Assembly: GCA_032718475.1 (NCBI GenBank)
Contig: JAUCBJ010004556.1
Span: forward strand, 1-58,729
Length of the DNA: 58,729 bases
DNA from: Nemertoderma westbladi
Taxonomy: Eukaryota > Xenacoelomorpha > Nemertodermatida > Nemertodermatidae
Reading direction: 5' to 3'
Notes under the pieces: generated by a model
The model's database searches: none
Seen by the model: only the letters and a program-made list of their open reading frames with translations
What the model was told of the DNA's origin: nothing
Program-made: the position numbers and the translations under genes
Shown here: positions 21,545 through 34,632 of the stretch, piece after piece
Position numbering within the stretch: position 1 is the stretch's first letter
Layout: every line of letters begins with the position of its first letter

Positions 21545-23225
21545 TAGCTCATGGCAGCACGTCCTGCCAGCTGTTTGAATGCTGCACTTCCTGCCTGCTG
21601 AGTGGATGCTGCACGTCCTGCCAGCCGATTGGATGCAGCACGTCCTGCCTATTGGTAGGATGGTGCACGTCCTGCCAGCTAATTGGATGCTGCACATCCT
21701 GCCTGTTGAGTGGATGCTGCACCTCCTGCCTGATGGTAGGATGGTGCTCGACCTGCCAGCTGCTTGGATGCAGCATGTCCTGTCAGCCGATTGGATGCTG
21801 CATGTCCTGCCAGCTGATTGGATGCTGCTCGTCCTGCCTATTGGTTGGATGGTGCACGTCCTGCCAGCTGATTGGATGAGCTGTACTTCCTGCCTGCTGC
21901 TTGGATGCTGCACTTTCTGCCTGCTGATTGGATGCTGCACATCCTGCCTGTTGAGTGGATGCTGCACCTCCTGCCATCTAATTGGATGCAGCATGTCCTG
22001 CCTATTGGTAGGATGGTGCACGTCCTGCCAGCTGATTGGACGCTGCACTTCCTGCCTGCTGCTTGGATGCTGCACTTCCTGCCTGCTGCTTGTATGCTGC
22101 ACGTCCTGCCAGCTGATTGGATGCTGCATTTCCTGCCTGCTGTTTGGATGCTGCACGTCATGCCAGCTGATTGGATGCAGAACGTCCTGCCTATTGGTAG
22201 GATGGTGCACGTCCTGCCAGCTAATTGGATGCTGCACATCCTGCCTGTTGAGTGGATGCTGCACCTCCTGCCTGATGGTAGGATGGTGCACGTCCTGCCA
22301 GCTAAATGGATGCAGCACGTCCTGCCACCTGATTGGATGCGGCACGTCCTGCTTGCTGATTGGATGCTGCACGTCCTACCTGCTGATTGGAAGCTGCACG
22401 TCCTGCCGGCTGATCTGATGCTGTACGTCCTGCCAGCTGATTGGATGCTGCACGTCCTGCCTGCTGAATGGATGCTGCACTTCCTGCCAGCTGAGTGGAT
22501 GCTGCACGTCCTGCCTGCTGATTGGATGCTACACGTCCTGCCTGCTGATTGGATGCTGCACGTCCTGCCTGCTGATTGGATGCTGCACGTCCTGCCCGCT
22601 GATTGGATGCTGCAGGTCCTGCCTGCTGATTGGATGCTGCGCGTCATGTCACCTGCTTGGATGCTGCACGTCCTGCATATTGGTTGTATGCTGCACGTCC
22701 TGCCTGCTGATTGGATGCTGCACGTCCTTCCAGCTGATTGGATGCTACACTTCCTGCCTGCTGATTGGATGCAGCACGTCCTGCCAGCTAAATGAATGCA
22801 GCACGTCCTGCCACCTGATTGGATGCTGCACGCCCTGCTGGCTGATTGGATGCTGCATTTCCTGCCAGCTGAGTGGATGCGGCACGTTCTGCTTGCTGAT
22901 TGGATGCTGCACGTCCTGCCTGCTAATTGGATGGTGCACATCCTGCCAGCTGATTGGATGCTGCACGTCCTACCTGCTGATTGGATGCGGCACGTCCTGC
23001 TTGCTGATTGGATGCTGCACGTCCTGCCTGCTGATTGGATGCTGCATGTCCTGCCTGCTGATTGGATGCTGCACGTCCTTCCAGCTGATTGGATGCTACA
23101 CTTCCTACCTGCTGATTGGATGCTGCGCGTCATGTCACCTGCTTGGATGCTGCATGTCCTGCATATTGGTTGGATGCAGCACATCTTGCCAGCTTAATGA
23201 ATGCTGCAGTCCTGCTTGCTGAGTG
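21545..23225. repeat. 27-bp minisatellite, about 60 copies
   Basis: Units follow GGATGCTGCACGTCCTGCC plus TGCTGATT, with common variants (GGTGCAC, CACTTCC, CAGCTAATT, ACCTGATT). Since 27 is nine codons, long open frames exist on both strands, including one of 448 codons on minus. These frames simply repeat a nine-residue word. They have no conserved domain, no splice context and no preference for one frame, so I do not call a protein. Confidence 0.95.
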
Positions 23226-25985
23226 ATGGTGGTGCTGTGTATATATCAATAAAACTGATTGGAATCATTTATTCGTAACAATTAAATTTATTCGTTGACA
23301 TATAAATAAATATAAACGCAAAATTGTTCGATCACTGTGTACATGTAATACAACTACTGTAACACTACAGTGTAGCTTATGTTATTTATTTCATTGCGTT
23401 ATTTTATAATTGTTGACATTATTTAATATCATCTTAATGGGGAAAATTACAGACGATACACTACATATTGCACTGAAAAACTAATAATGATGGCGGCAGG
23501 GTTAGGGACTACTACATAGATTGCCGTCTATCATCACGTCGTAAAGACTATAACTACTAAAAGATTTACATGTGTGTAAAGTAGCACACGTACGATAAGT
23601 AAAGTGTTTGTGAATAAAATTAATAATATTATAAGGAACATAAAACTGCAAGTTAGAAAAGTCAGAGAATATTTAAGCTTATGTGGAGATTCCAAAATTA
23701 AAATTACAAAACGGTTGAAGGTGGAAAATTGCGCATAAATCTTTTTATCTACAAAAAATATGTAACATTTTTTACGGATTTTCTCAAATTCCATACTAAT
23801 GTACTGTAGAACTTAAGAGTAGAACATATGGAAATGTTCCACTAATCAGATTATAATTTATATCAATTAGAGACCATATTACCAACCGCAACCCAATATT
23901 AGAGACCATATTACCAACCGCAACCCAATATTACCGGTTGTCTGTCACATTAGAGTAGAAACATCCCAGTCGCAAGTAAATGGTCTAAAGTGCCAGTGCG
24001 ACCGGTGTGTCTACATACGTAGTCTTAGTATAGACTTTAAAATATAATATATATATATATAAAATTTTCAAATTATTGAATATCAATGTTATTATATTAT
24101 TATGATTATAAAGAAGTCCAGATTTCTGTAAAAAAATTTGAAAAATTCGAAGTTTTGCTACCTGTTGTGAAATTACCGAAAACTTGTTGTAGGTACATAA
24201 AGTAAAAAATACTAAATTATAATGTATAATAAATAGGCCTACTACTTAATATAAAGCAGGAATATTTACTTGAAAATTGTCATGAATGATTATTACTAAA
24301 AAATGATATTATTTTTTGTTCGTGAAAATAATATGGAACATTGCACAGTAAACTCGACTTGATTAATCTTTTTAAACCTAGGCCTACTGTAGGTACAGTA
24401 AGTAGGTTAATTAAAATATCTCGTGAATATGGAAATTATCATTCTTCGTAGTTTTATTTCTAAACGGAACTTTATTTCACGACATTATTTCAGATAGTGG
24501 CGCACATTGACCGCCAGACCGACACTGTAATCTGCTTCTTTCCCGTTTGAGGTTTTAAATTAAATTATGTTTTTATACTCACTATTACACATGTGGTGTT
24601 TATGGGATTTTGCTCCAAAATGTACGACAAACAAGTTGTAGAACTTCTTGAGGCTGTATGTATTTTATAAGAGTCGCATTTGAAGCAATTTAATACCTCA
24701 GTGAAATATATCACGAACTATTCAATTTACCGCTTATTATGATGCGATGTCTCCCTACACTAAGTAGGACATAAAGCGAATTAAAAATAATAAAACATGA
24801 TTTTTATAAATTTTGGGACAAATTCTTCTAATGAATGTCATTCAAAATTTTAGCGGGATTGGGGCGCAAAATGAATTTATAAAATTACAAAATTAACAGT
24901 AATTGACATTGTTTCTAATCTTACAAGTCACACTTTCCACACACATACATTTCAAACTTTACATCACTTATTATTTTTTATAATAACAAAATCCTATAAC
25001 CTAAATTATGTATAAGGGGAAATTAGTAAAATAAAGTATTATATCTGTGTCAATACTGGTGGGCGAAGTTATGGGAATGAATACTGTAGGCATACTTGGC
25101 CACCATCCACACAGCTCTGTGTCTGTACATATTTGAATTATTTAACTTGCTTTTACTCTTGTGTGTATTGTACTGTATAATATTTCTTTATGTATTCAAT
25201 GTGTGGGAATTGTTCATTAAACTTAAACTATTTATTTTTTGGAACCTTTCTTACAGCCGAATATCATCTAAACTCTTCAAAACTTGTTCAAACTGTACAT
25301 GATAATTACAGAAGTCAGAAATATAGTAAATCTCGCTCTGCCCTGAACGGACGGTTCTATAGGCTTCATTTACACAAACATACCACAGTATCAGTACAGT
25401 ATCGGCACAGCAGATCTACTGCCGTACACTACTACAGTACCTACGATATTTATAGGGTTTTAGTATAATTTAAATTTCCCGCCTAACCCTGAGGCGCGTT
25501 TACAGTTTTATGTTTTGTAATAATGTGTGTATCACAATGTATTTTTTTTATTAAACGCCAATTTTGCATGAAGATATGCAAAAAATTAAAGATATTGAAT
25601 ACTGAGTAAACGCGGTGTTTAATGACCTTTCCAAGGAAAGGACTGAAAATAATGTTCCATTTAAAAAATAAAAACAACATATACTCTAAGCATTATCTAA
25701 GCACTGGGTTACTGGGCAAACAAATTATATCAGACGTTGAACACTGTAGGCCTACAAATAATATTTAACATGGTTTAATAAAAATGAAATAGATAATTAT
25801 GATATTAATCAAGAATTGTAGCGTTTTCTACACTCGGACTCGCTATCTACCGTATCATAAACCTTGTTTTCACGTTATTATGCCTCATGGAATTTATACT
25901 GGCCAGTGATGAAGAATCAATGTCTACTGTATATTTTTTGAGAGTTTTTATGCATAAATATCCGCAATACATGTCATTTGGAGAG
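23226..25985. other. no gene recognised in 2.7 kb of AT-rich sequence
   Basis: A perfect 32-bp duplication lies at 23867-23930 (unit starting TTAGAGACCATATTACCAAC). Otherwise this is AT-rich single-copy-looking sequence. ORFs of 60-90 codons are low-complexity and unrecognised. Confidence 0.5.
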
Positions 25986-26157
25986 CTACAGAACATACAG
26001 GTTCACTTGGACAAATGCAGAGTATACCGGTACACTTGGACGGCTACAGAGTAGCCTTTAACGGTACACTTGGACAGCTATAGACTATACCGGTACACTT
26101 GGACAGCTACAGAGTAGCCTTTGCCGGTACACTTGGACAGCTGTAGAGTATACCGGT
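25986..26157. repeat. 29-bp minisatellite, left part
   Basis: Six or so units of the ACCGGTACACTTGGACAGCT plus ACAGAGTAT array lie here. The array continues in the same orientation after the inserted element at 27045. Confidence 0.92.
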
Positions 26158-27044
26158 GTAACAGCGGATTCTGTCCCCCCGCGGATATGGTCCGGGGGGA
26201 CCGAATCCGCTAGCGGATTGAGTCCGGGGGGACCGAATCCGCTAGCGGATTCTGTCCCCCCTCCGCAGATTGAGTCCCCCCCTTAAATTATAATTTTACA
26301 GTACAGTCAGACAGTGCTGAGTGCAGCAGTACTGGTACGGACATAGCAACGTAGGCGTAGCTTATGCATTAAATTATCGGTCAGACCTGCAGACTGATTA
26401 AAATTCAACATTATAGATTCATTATGGATGAGGGATGATTACATGATGAGGAGGAAGATACTGTACTGTCCCTATTACAGTAATAAACATACTGTAGTTC
26501 GAGTTGTCAGGCCTCATTACCTAGGCCTAATATATGTACTGATAGTATTTTCGGGGTGGGGGGGGGGGGGGGGGGGGGTGGTATATTCATTTCAACTGTT
26601 ACACCTAAACCCAACTGAGTAACAGTTATTCATATTCATTCATGTTATTAGTTTGCAGGTGGGGAGGATATATTTTCTAATAATAAAAAGGCTAAAACAA
26701 TATAACCTCATTACAATAAATTTATCGTACTACGAAATTGGGGAGGAGCAGGTTACACAGACAAGGTTTTCAAACCAGAACAATAAACGATACATACTGA
26801 ATAACCGGTCTGCCAGTACTGTAACCATTGACAATAAGGAAGGGAACGGAGCAGTCTGGCAGTGTATTTTGAATTTATTGCAATAACATTGGGGGGACCA
26901 AATCCGCGAACGAGGACCCAATCCGCTAGCAGATTTGGTCCTAGGGAGACCAAATCTGCTAGCGGATTGGGTCCGGGGGACTAAATCCGCTAGCAGATCC
27001 GGTCCGGGGGGACCGATTCTTCGGGGGACTGAATCCGCTGTTAC
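26158..27044. mobile_element. 887-bp foldback element inserted in the minisatellite
   Basis: The terminal inverted repeats are GTAACAGCGGATTC (26158) and its complement GAATCCGCTGTTAC (27031-27044). They are flanked on both sides by ACCGGT (26152-26157 and 27045-27050), a possible 6-bp target duplication, although ACCGGT is also part of the satellite unit. Both arms contain several copies of a self-complementary unit with AGCGGATT, GTCCGGGGGGACC and AATCCGCT. The interior has a G21 run (26558-26578) and no recognisable gene. The satellite keeps one orientation on both sides, so the insertion postdates the array. Confidence 0.85.
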
Positions 27045-29185
27045 ACCGGTACACTTGGACAGCTACAAAGTATACTGGTATACTTGGTCAGCTACAGAGT
27101 AGCCTTTAACGGTACACTTGGACAGCTCCAGAGTATACCGGTACACTTGGAAAGCTACAGTGTATACTGATTGGACAACTACTGACTACAGTGTATAACG
27201 GTACACTTGGACAGCTACAGAGTAGTCCTTTACCGGTACACTTGGACAGCTACAGACTGACAGAGTATACCGGTACACTTGGACAGCTACAGTGTATATC
27301 GATTGGACAACTACAGTGTATAACGGTACGGACAGCTACAGAGTAGCCTTTACCGGTACACTTGGACAGCTCCAGACTGACAGAGTATACCGGTACACTT
27401 GGACAGCTACAGAGTATACCAGTACACTTGGACAGCTACAGTGTATACCGATTGGACAGCTACAGTGTATAACGGTACACTTGGACAGCTACAGAGTAGC
27501 CTTTACCGGTGCACTTGGATAGCTACGCTACAGTACAGAGTATAACGGTACACTTGGACATCTACAGTGTATACCGCTACACTTGGACAGCTACAGAGTA
27601 GCCTTTACCGGTACACTTGGGCAGCTATAGAGTATACCGGTACACTTGGGCAGCTACAAAGTATACTGGTACACTTGGACAGCTATAGAGTATACCGCTA
27701 CACTTGGACAGCTTTAGAGTATACTTTACCGATACACTTGGACAGTTATAGAGTATACCGGTACACTTGGACAGCTACGAGCTACAGTGTATACCGTTAC
27801 ACTTGGACAGCTACAAAGTATACTGGTTCACTTGGACAGCTACAGAGTATACCAGTACACTTGGACAGCTACAGAGTAGCCTTTACCGGTACACTTGGAC
27901 AGCTATAGAGTATACCAGTACACTTGGACAGCTACAAAGTATACTGGTACACTTGGATAGCTATATAGAGTAGCCTTTAACGGTACACTTGGACAGCTAC
28001 AGAGTATAACCGGTACACTTGGACAGCTTCAGAGTATACTTTACCGATGCACATGGACAGTTATAGAGTATACCGGTACACTTGGACAGCTACGAGCTAC
28101 AGTGTATACCGTTACACTTGGACAGCTACAGAGTATACTGGTTCACTTGGACAGCTACAGAGTATACCGGTACACTTGGACAGCTACAGAGTACCCTTTA
28201 CCGGTACACTTGGACAGTTGTAGAGTATACCAGTACACTTGGACAGCTACAAAGTATACTGGTACACTTGGACAGCTACAGAGTAGCCTTTAACGGTACA
28301 CTTGGACAGCTATAGAGTATACCGGTACACTTGGACAGCTACAAAGTATACCGGTATACTTGAACAGCTACAGAGTAGCCTATAACGGTACACTTGGACA
28401 GCTATAGAGTATACCGGTACACTTGGACAGCTACAAAGTATACCTGTACACTTGGACAGCTATAGAGTATACCAGTACACTTGGACAGCTACAAAGTATA
28501 CTGGTACACTTGGATAGCTATATAGAGTAGCCTTTAACGGTACACTTGGACAGCTACAGAGTATAACCGGTACACTTGGACAGCTTCAGAGTATACTTTA
28601 CCGATGCACATGGACAGTTATAGAGTATACCGGTACACTTGGACAGCTACGAGCTACAGTGTATACCGTTACACTTGGACAGCTACAGAGTATACTGGTT
28701 CACTTGGACAGCTACAGAGTATACCGGTACACTTGGACAGCTACAGAGTACCCTTTACCGGTACACTTGGACAGCTGTAGAGTATAACAGTACACTTGGA
28801 CAGCTACAAAGTATACTGGTACACTTGGACAGCTACAGAGTAGCCTTTAACGGTACACTTGGACAGCTATAGAGTATACCGGTACACTTGGACAGCTACA
28901 AAGTATACCGGTATACTTGAACAGCTACAGAGTAGTCTATAACGGTACACTTGAACAGCTATAGAGTATACCGGTACACTTGGACAGCTACAAAGTATAC
29001 CTGTACACTTGGACAGCTATAGAGTAGCCTCTAACGGTACACTTGGACAGCTACAGAGTATACCGGTACACTTGGACAGCTTGGGCAGCTACAGAGTAGC
29101 CTTTACCGGTATACTTGGACAGCTACAGAGTATACCGGTACACTTGGACAGCTACAGTGTATGCTGGTATACTTGTACAGAGGCA
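27045..29185. repeat. 29-bp minisatellite, main part, with 557-bp higher-order copy
   Basis: About 70 units of about 29 bp (GTACACTTGGACAGCTACAG plus AGTATACCG) vary between TATACCG, AGCCTTTAACG and GTTACAC endings. A multi-unit block containing GGATAGCTATATAGAG and CGATGCACATGGACAG occurs at 27953 and again at 28510. The exact offset of 557 bp shows a block duplication. The array stops about 40 bp from the stop codon of the ENTREP-like gene on the opposite strand, so that gene's 3' UTR may run into it. Confidence 0.93.
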
Positions 29186-29221
29186 GTATACACATTCGAT
29201 ATAACCTACTCTATTATAATT

Positions 29222-32200
29222 CTATAGCACAGTCTCTCGTTGTGGCACTGAGCGACCATTGGATTGTCCATTCCCCAAATCTTTTTTAAATGTATGACGC
29301 ATCAATTGCCTGAAATTGTAGCCACTTCCACCACCTTGGAAATAGTTCTGCCCCATAGTGGTTTGATCTGTTATTGATGATGACTTTCGCGAAGTGAGAC
29401 TGTCCCGTCTGTGGAACCCTATTTCGCCACTTGCATTATCAGCCAACTGTAAATCTCCTTGCTTTGGAATGTAGTTACTAGGGTAGGAAAATTTGCGGTC
29501 GAAAAAGTCGGAGGATGTGACACCGCTGGTAAGACTGGCCAGGTCAGAGCAACTGACAGAGCCTATAGATTGGAGTAAGCTACCATAATGCTGGTTGTTA
29601 ATTCCGGACCAATTCAAAGATGTGAAGTTATGACTCCAAGCTTCTGGTGGCGGTCCATGACCTAACATTAATGATGGTAATGTGTTGCATCCAATGTCAT
29701 TGTGGTTCTCAGGCCTTTTTACCCAAACCGAATTATCAAACCCACTGACATCACCATCTCTGAATGGACCATTATTCAGCGCTTCATTCTTAGTGCGCAA
29801 CAAAATTTCTCGTATAAATTCACCATTAGGGGCCACACCCTCAGGGAACACCGCCTCAGGGAGTGAATCATCCATGTCCATAACAAAAGACTCAGAACTT
29901 TCATCTGATTGGGATATTGATATTCCACGAATAGAAGTTGGTTTGAGTGCCGATTTGTCAACATTGTTGTTGCCCTTATGAAATACAGCTTCATTGCGAG
30001 GAGACCATGTGTTGTATCCTTGGTAAACCGGCGCACGTGTGACATTTACATTTCTGTGTTCATACTTTATAATGCTTTCAAGACTACCGATATTTGAGGA
30101 AGATTTTATACTCTCAATAATGGTTTGATGGCCATGATATGCACTTTTGTATTTCTGGTCCCCAATTGAGAATGATTTCCTTCTATTAGTATAGGAAGTG
30201 GGAGGTTTTCGAAGGAAAACGTCAGGCAGAATACTATCTGATTTGCGACGCTCTTTTGTATTTACATCATCAGCATCATTATTATTTGCATTATTTCCTA
30301 TTTCATTATCCTCATTACCATATGTTTTATTGGTATCTTCATAAATGGGATGGTTATCTTTCAATAACTTCACATAATGTTTGTTAGACAAACCAAGATA
30401 TTCCATAGACCTCGGGTATTTACGACGTTCAACCGATCTAATATAAACAGGTTGGTTGTCAAAATCAACCTCATTTTTATTGTTATGGGGATTTTCAACA
30501 CCGGTTTGAACAGCTATTTCATTTTGAGGATATGTATCATTAACTTTTAATTGCAACTTGTCATTCTCAAGAAACTTATTCTCACATTGATTTTCTGCAT
30601 CCAGGCCAGCATTGGTATTGTTATCTTTAGTAAGATAAGCCTCATAATTATTAATATAGTCATCATCAAGTTCCTCCTGACTGCTCAAACCATGAGTCTC
30701 ACCAGATGCACTATTTATTTCATCATAAACTTCATTAGAAGACAAATCATCACCATCAAGATGGGATATACCTGCAGTGCAACCTATCTCAAGGCTCTCG
30801 CATTCCTCATCAACATCCAGTGCATCAACCAGAACCTCAAGTGAATCGGGAGTATCATAACCTGTCTTATCATATGATTGGTGATGATTATAATCATTTA
30901 GTGGAACAAAAAGCTTAGTTGCATTAGTAGTAGGATCTGAATAATTAGTATTATCCTCATGATTTAAGTTATCATAGTTACTATTCAACTTATTAGCATC
31001 TATTCCCATCACTGGTGTATTACATGGCACATTAAACCAAACCGATTTTGGGGACAACTCTCTTGTTGCTACATAAGAATTGTGGTGAGACTCACACCCT
31101 TTGCTATCAAACAAAATACATTCCACTTCATCTCGTTGCGACCAACATTCTTCATGTGGAGTTACATCACCACCATTATCATTAATATCATCTCCAGCTT
31201 CTTGATCTGGCAATTTGCACAATTTTTCAGACCTATTAATGAATACATCTTCATTAATAAAGGGAATAAATGATTTTACAAGTTTTGATATTTCTTGGGA
31301 TCTTTTCATTGCCACTTCACCTATTGAGACTAAATGGTCAGTTAATGATTGTTTGCGTGGAGAGGGATTCTCTCCAATCTCTAAGGCTAATGATTTGTTG
31401 CATTCAAATAATAAGGAAGGACAGCTAAGCCATTTATGTTTTATTGACACATTAATATTTTTGGAATGAGATAGTGTATGTGCTTTTGATGGATGTAAAA
31501 TATTTGTTTCAAATATTCCTGCAACCACATTTTCAATCCTATTGTTTTGATAATCACAAAATATTGAATTGCGAATAGGACAGCCCTTAGATAATGGATC
31601 ATATTCAGAATATAAATTGGAACTATTCTTGATATTTGCAATATTGATATCAGATAGTCTTGGATGTGGATCATACACAAACCCGGCATCTTTGTCAATA
31701 AGTTGATCAATAGTGTATCTACATTCTTTAACAAAAGTAGAAAAAATCGCATCATTTTCATGTCCAATATCAGAAACTGCCTTTTCACTAAGACTTGCAG
31801 CACTAACTGAAAAGTCACTCTGAGCAAGTTTTTCGATTGTATCTAAGCTTTGCCTGTCATTATCCAGTTGTTTCTGTGAGCCAATTTGGGACAGTTTCTT
31901 GGCTTCACATCTTGTCAGTTGGTCCAAGGGGTAGTTTGTCAGTGCATCCTCATTTATACTTGGCAATGTCTGTGCATATACACAAGGACATTCCCTAAAG
32001 AATGGTTGTCCTGATAAACTGTTCTCTATGCTGGTTGACTCATTAGCACAATATTTCTGAGAGAAATCGTCTGAAGTATAATTATTGTATTTATTGCTAT
32101 TAAGAGGAAGAAAATTGCCAATATTTATTGATCTTCTTAGAGTGTCATCATCAACTCCTATAATTTTCGGTTCCAATTTATTGGCAACTGCAACATCTGA

Positions 32201-34058
32201 CCTTGCCTTATCAGGGTTCAACAGATTTACATAGTCCCCAGAATCCTGCCACTCATCATCATCAAAATCATTATCATTCATAAACTTGTTAATAGTTGAT
32301 TGACTTTCACTATGAAAATGTCTCTGTGTTGCTTTACAATATGAATCATTTCGTGTAAAAGCATCGTCAGTTTCCTCCTGTTTTATAACAATACTGGTGC
32401 TATTTTTCGAATTAATACTTTCATGGTCAAGGCCAATAATTCGAGTTGGTATCAAACCAATGGAATCATCTAGTGACTTTGAAAATCTCTCATTATTTAT
32501 TGCTAACACTTCAGTTGGTGATTGGTGATCTACTGAAGTACTTTTCTCAACAACTTCACCCTCAATTAATTGTTCTTGAGCTATTTCTAACATCCGGGCA
32601 TTACTTAAAGGTATTTTTCGCTTGGGCTCATATGTTCGCATCAAGTATGGCAATTTATTTGCTCTTATTGAACTACACCTTGTGGATGTTTGGCATTTGC
32701 TGCTATCAACCTGTAATAACGGCTGAGAAGGTCCTGATGGATGATGGTGATATGGTGGTCGCAAAGCTAACTGCCTATCAATAGCCCTTCGAAGATTGTC
32801 ATACTCCTCGTACATAGAAGACCCTACAAATTTATCTGCATGAGCGCAGTTGCTGGGATTCTTGCCTGGCCAAAGCTTCCCCCGAATTTTATTCTTGATT
32901 CGTTGGGCACGAGACTCACCACCAGATGGCGGTGGCCTTTGAAGTAGTGTATCACAAGTTCGAATTGGAGAGCTCCCAGGTCGGTCTAAATGGCATTTTA
33001 CAACAGCCAAATTATCCTCAACAATTTCACTTGAAACATGTTGGTGACATAAACAAGATTGTGATGAACTGTCATGTGCATTATACAATGAATCACATGT
33101 TCTTTGAGTATTTGTATATAAAGGTAGATATTTCTGCGTTTCAGAAGCCTTGTTAGATGCAGCTACATGATGCATTCCATTGATTGGACACTTATTGTTA
33201 CAATTACAACCCGGTTCATGTATGGCAGTGTTTGTAAGAGCACCAGGAGTTTCTCTGAGCAACATCATTATGTCATGGCGTCTGTTTAAGCTTTTACAGA
33301 CATTGCACGAACAGTTATCATCTAATTGACTGGTATTTGAAATGCAACTACCACAGTGATGGCAACATTCATTGGAATGAACTTGACATATATGGCTACG
33401 TGAAATCTCACATGGATATGTACAACAATTACTGAGAGGTGGCTGGCAGTGGTAGCAAAATATATTGCCAAGGCAATGACAATATCTACTAGTAATGGAA
33501 TGTGTATGGCAATTATGAGATAATGCACCCATTGAGTCTATTGAATCGACTATAGAAGGTTTACTATCAGTCTTTGGAATGCAATGTTTATCTGAATTAA
33601 GAAGGTCATTGGAAGTGCCTGTATTATTAGTAAAACTATCAATATTCTCAACATGGCTGTTTTGTTGACTCTGTCTATCCTGATCAATACGACTTCTAGA
33701 TACACACTGGACTAGTGTAGAATCAAAATTGTTTTGAGAAACAACTCCAACATCCATTTCCAAACCAACATCTGCCCTTCCTGAATCAATGACATCTACT
33801 GCCGTACTTGACATATCACCATCCATTACCTCTGTTTCATCATATTCTGGAACATCCACAATGCATGATGCAACTGTCTGATGGATGTGAGCGGAATCCT
33901 GAGGTATTACACCCCTTGCCGATAATGGGGTTGGAGAAATTCGAGCACTTAACCATGCTAAGGGCGATGAGCATCTGTAGTTAGCAAGAGAGGAGCGAAT
34001 AGAAGGACGTTGGTTCACTGGTATTCGTGGTGAGACTTGAGGAATTACCACCAGTAAT
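29222..34058 (-). CDS. ENTREP/FAM189-like gene, giant last coding exon
   Basis: This is one open exon of 4,837 bp. Its acceptor (AATTTAG before 34058) joins in phase to the 34532-34632 exon. It encodes about 1,611 residues of mostly low-complexity, Ser/Asn/Asp-rich sequence, predicted cytoplasmic and disordered. Near 33170-33530 a Cys/His cluster has 19 Cys in about 115 residues. A basic stretch KIRGKLWPGKN (about 32875) and several RRKS/RRDS sites, possible kinase sites, follow. It ends ...RETVL, a class I PDZ-domain ligand. Vertebrate ENTREP proteins are far shorter, so this tail is a lineage-specific expansion or an untested domain. The exon is intact. Function beyond a scaffold or adaptor tail is not visible. 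Confidence 0.88.
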
Positions 34059-34531
34059 CTAAATTAAGATATTATATATATTATTATATAATTTATATTT
34101 TAGATTATTATTAAGTAATTTAAACAGGACTTATGATGATCAAACTCTATATAGCAAATGGAGTGGAATAAATGAATTTGGCACCACCTATACCAAATCA
34201 ATCGGAATGATGCATTAGCCTCCATGGTGTAGTGGTCAGCATACCTGAAGGGGATACCTATCGAGAGACGTGGGTTCGTTCCCTGCTGGGTGGTGAAGTC
34301 ATTTTTTCCGTTCCGCTTGGAGCATCCTAAGTCCTTTTTAAATTACTTAATAATTTATACAATCTATGCATGTTAATTAAAACATGTAACAACAATATTT
34401 AGAATATTATATTGTATTAATTATAATGTTAAGCAAGACCTCCAAAATTTAGCAAATGCAAGTTATGGTAATGTTTTGAAAAACTTCATCATACACACTC
34501 AAACCGATTATCTTCTATCTTTTTACTGTAC
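34059..34531 (-). other. intron with tRNA-like segment at 34218-34293
   Basis: The intron has donor GTACAG and acceptor AATTTAG. On the plus strand, TGGTGTAGTGGT matches a pol III A box and GGTTCGTTCCC nearly matches a B box, with a spacing like tRNA-Glu. Acceptor pairing is poor, so a tRNA pseudogene or SINE head is more likely than a functional tRNA. Confidence 0.4.
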
Positions 34532-34632
34532 CTGGATGGTAAAGACCGTGTAGAATGACTAAATGACGATCGAATCAATTTGTGTTCTCCATTACTCCGT
34601 GCGTAGATCAAGTGACGAGCTGGCAAAGATTC
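34532..34632 (-). CDS. ENTREP/FAM189-like gene, linker exon
   Basis: This 101-bp exon lies between a TTATTTTCAG acceptor and a CAG|GTACAG donor. It encodes ESLPARHLIYARSNGEH and a Ser/Arg-rich end, leaving two bases (AG) that complete an Arg codon with the first base of the giant exon. It is phase 0 at its start, matching the PPxY exon. It has no domain of its own and is placed after the membrane region on the cytoplasmic side. Confidence 0.82.

Noticed and set aside
21539-23222. Open frames of up to 448 codons on both strands
   Set aside because: They are produced by a 27-bp minisatellite. Every frame repeats a nine-residue word and several frames are open at once.
27292-29227. Repeated ORFs with HLDSYRV-type words
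   Set aside because: These are products of the 29-bp minisatellite. Frames change at each irregular unit.
34218-34293. Functional tRNA-Glu gene
   Set aside because: The A box fits, but the B box has a substitution and the acceptor and anticodon arms do not pair well. It was kept only as a tRNA-like relic.
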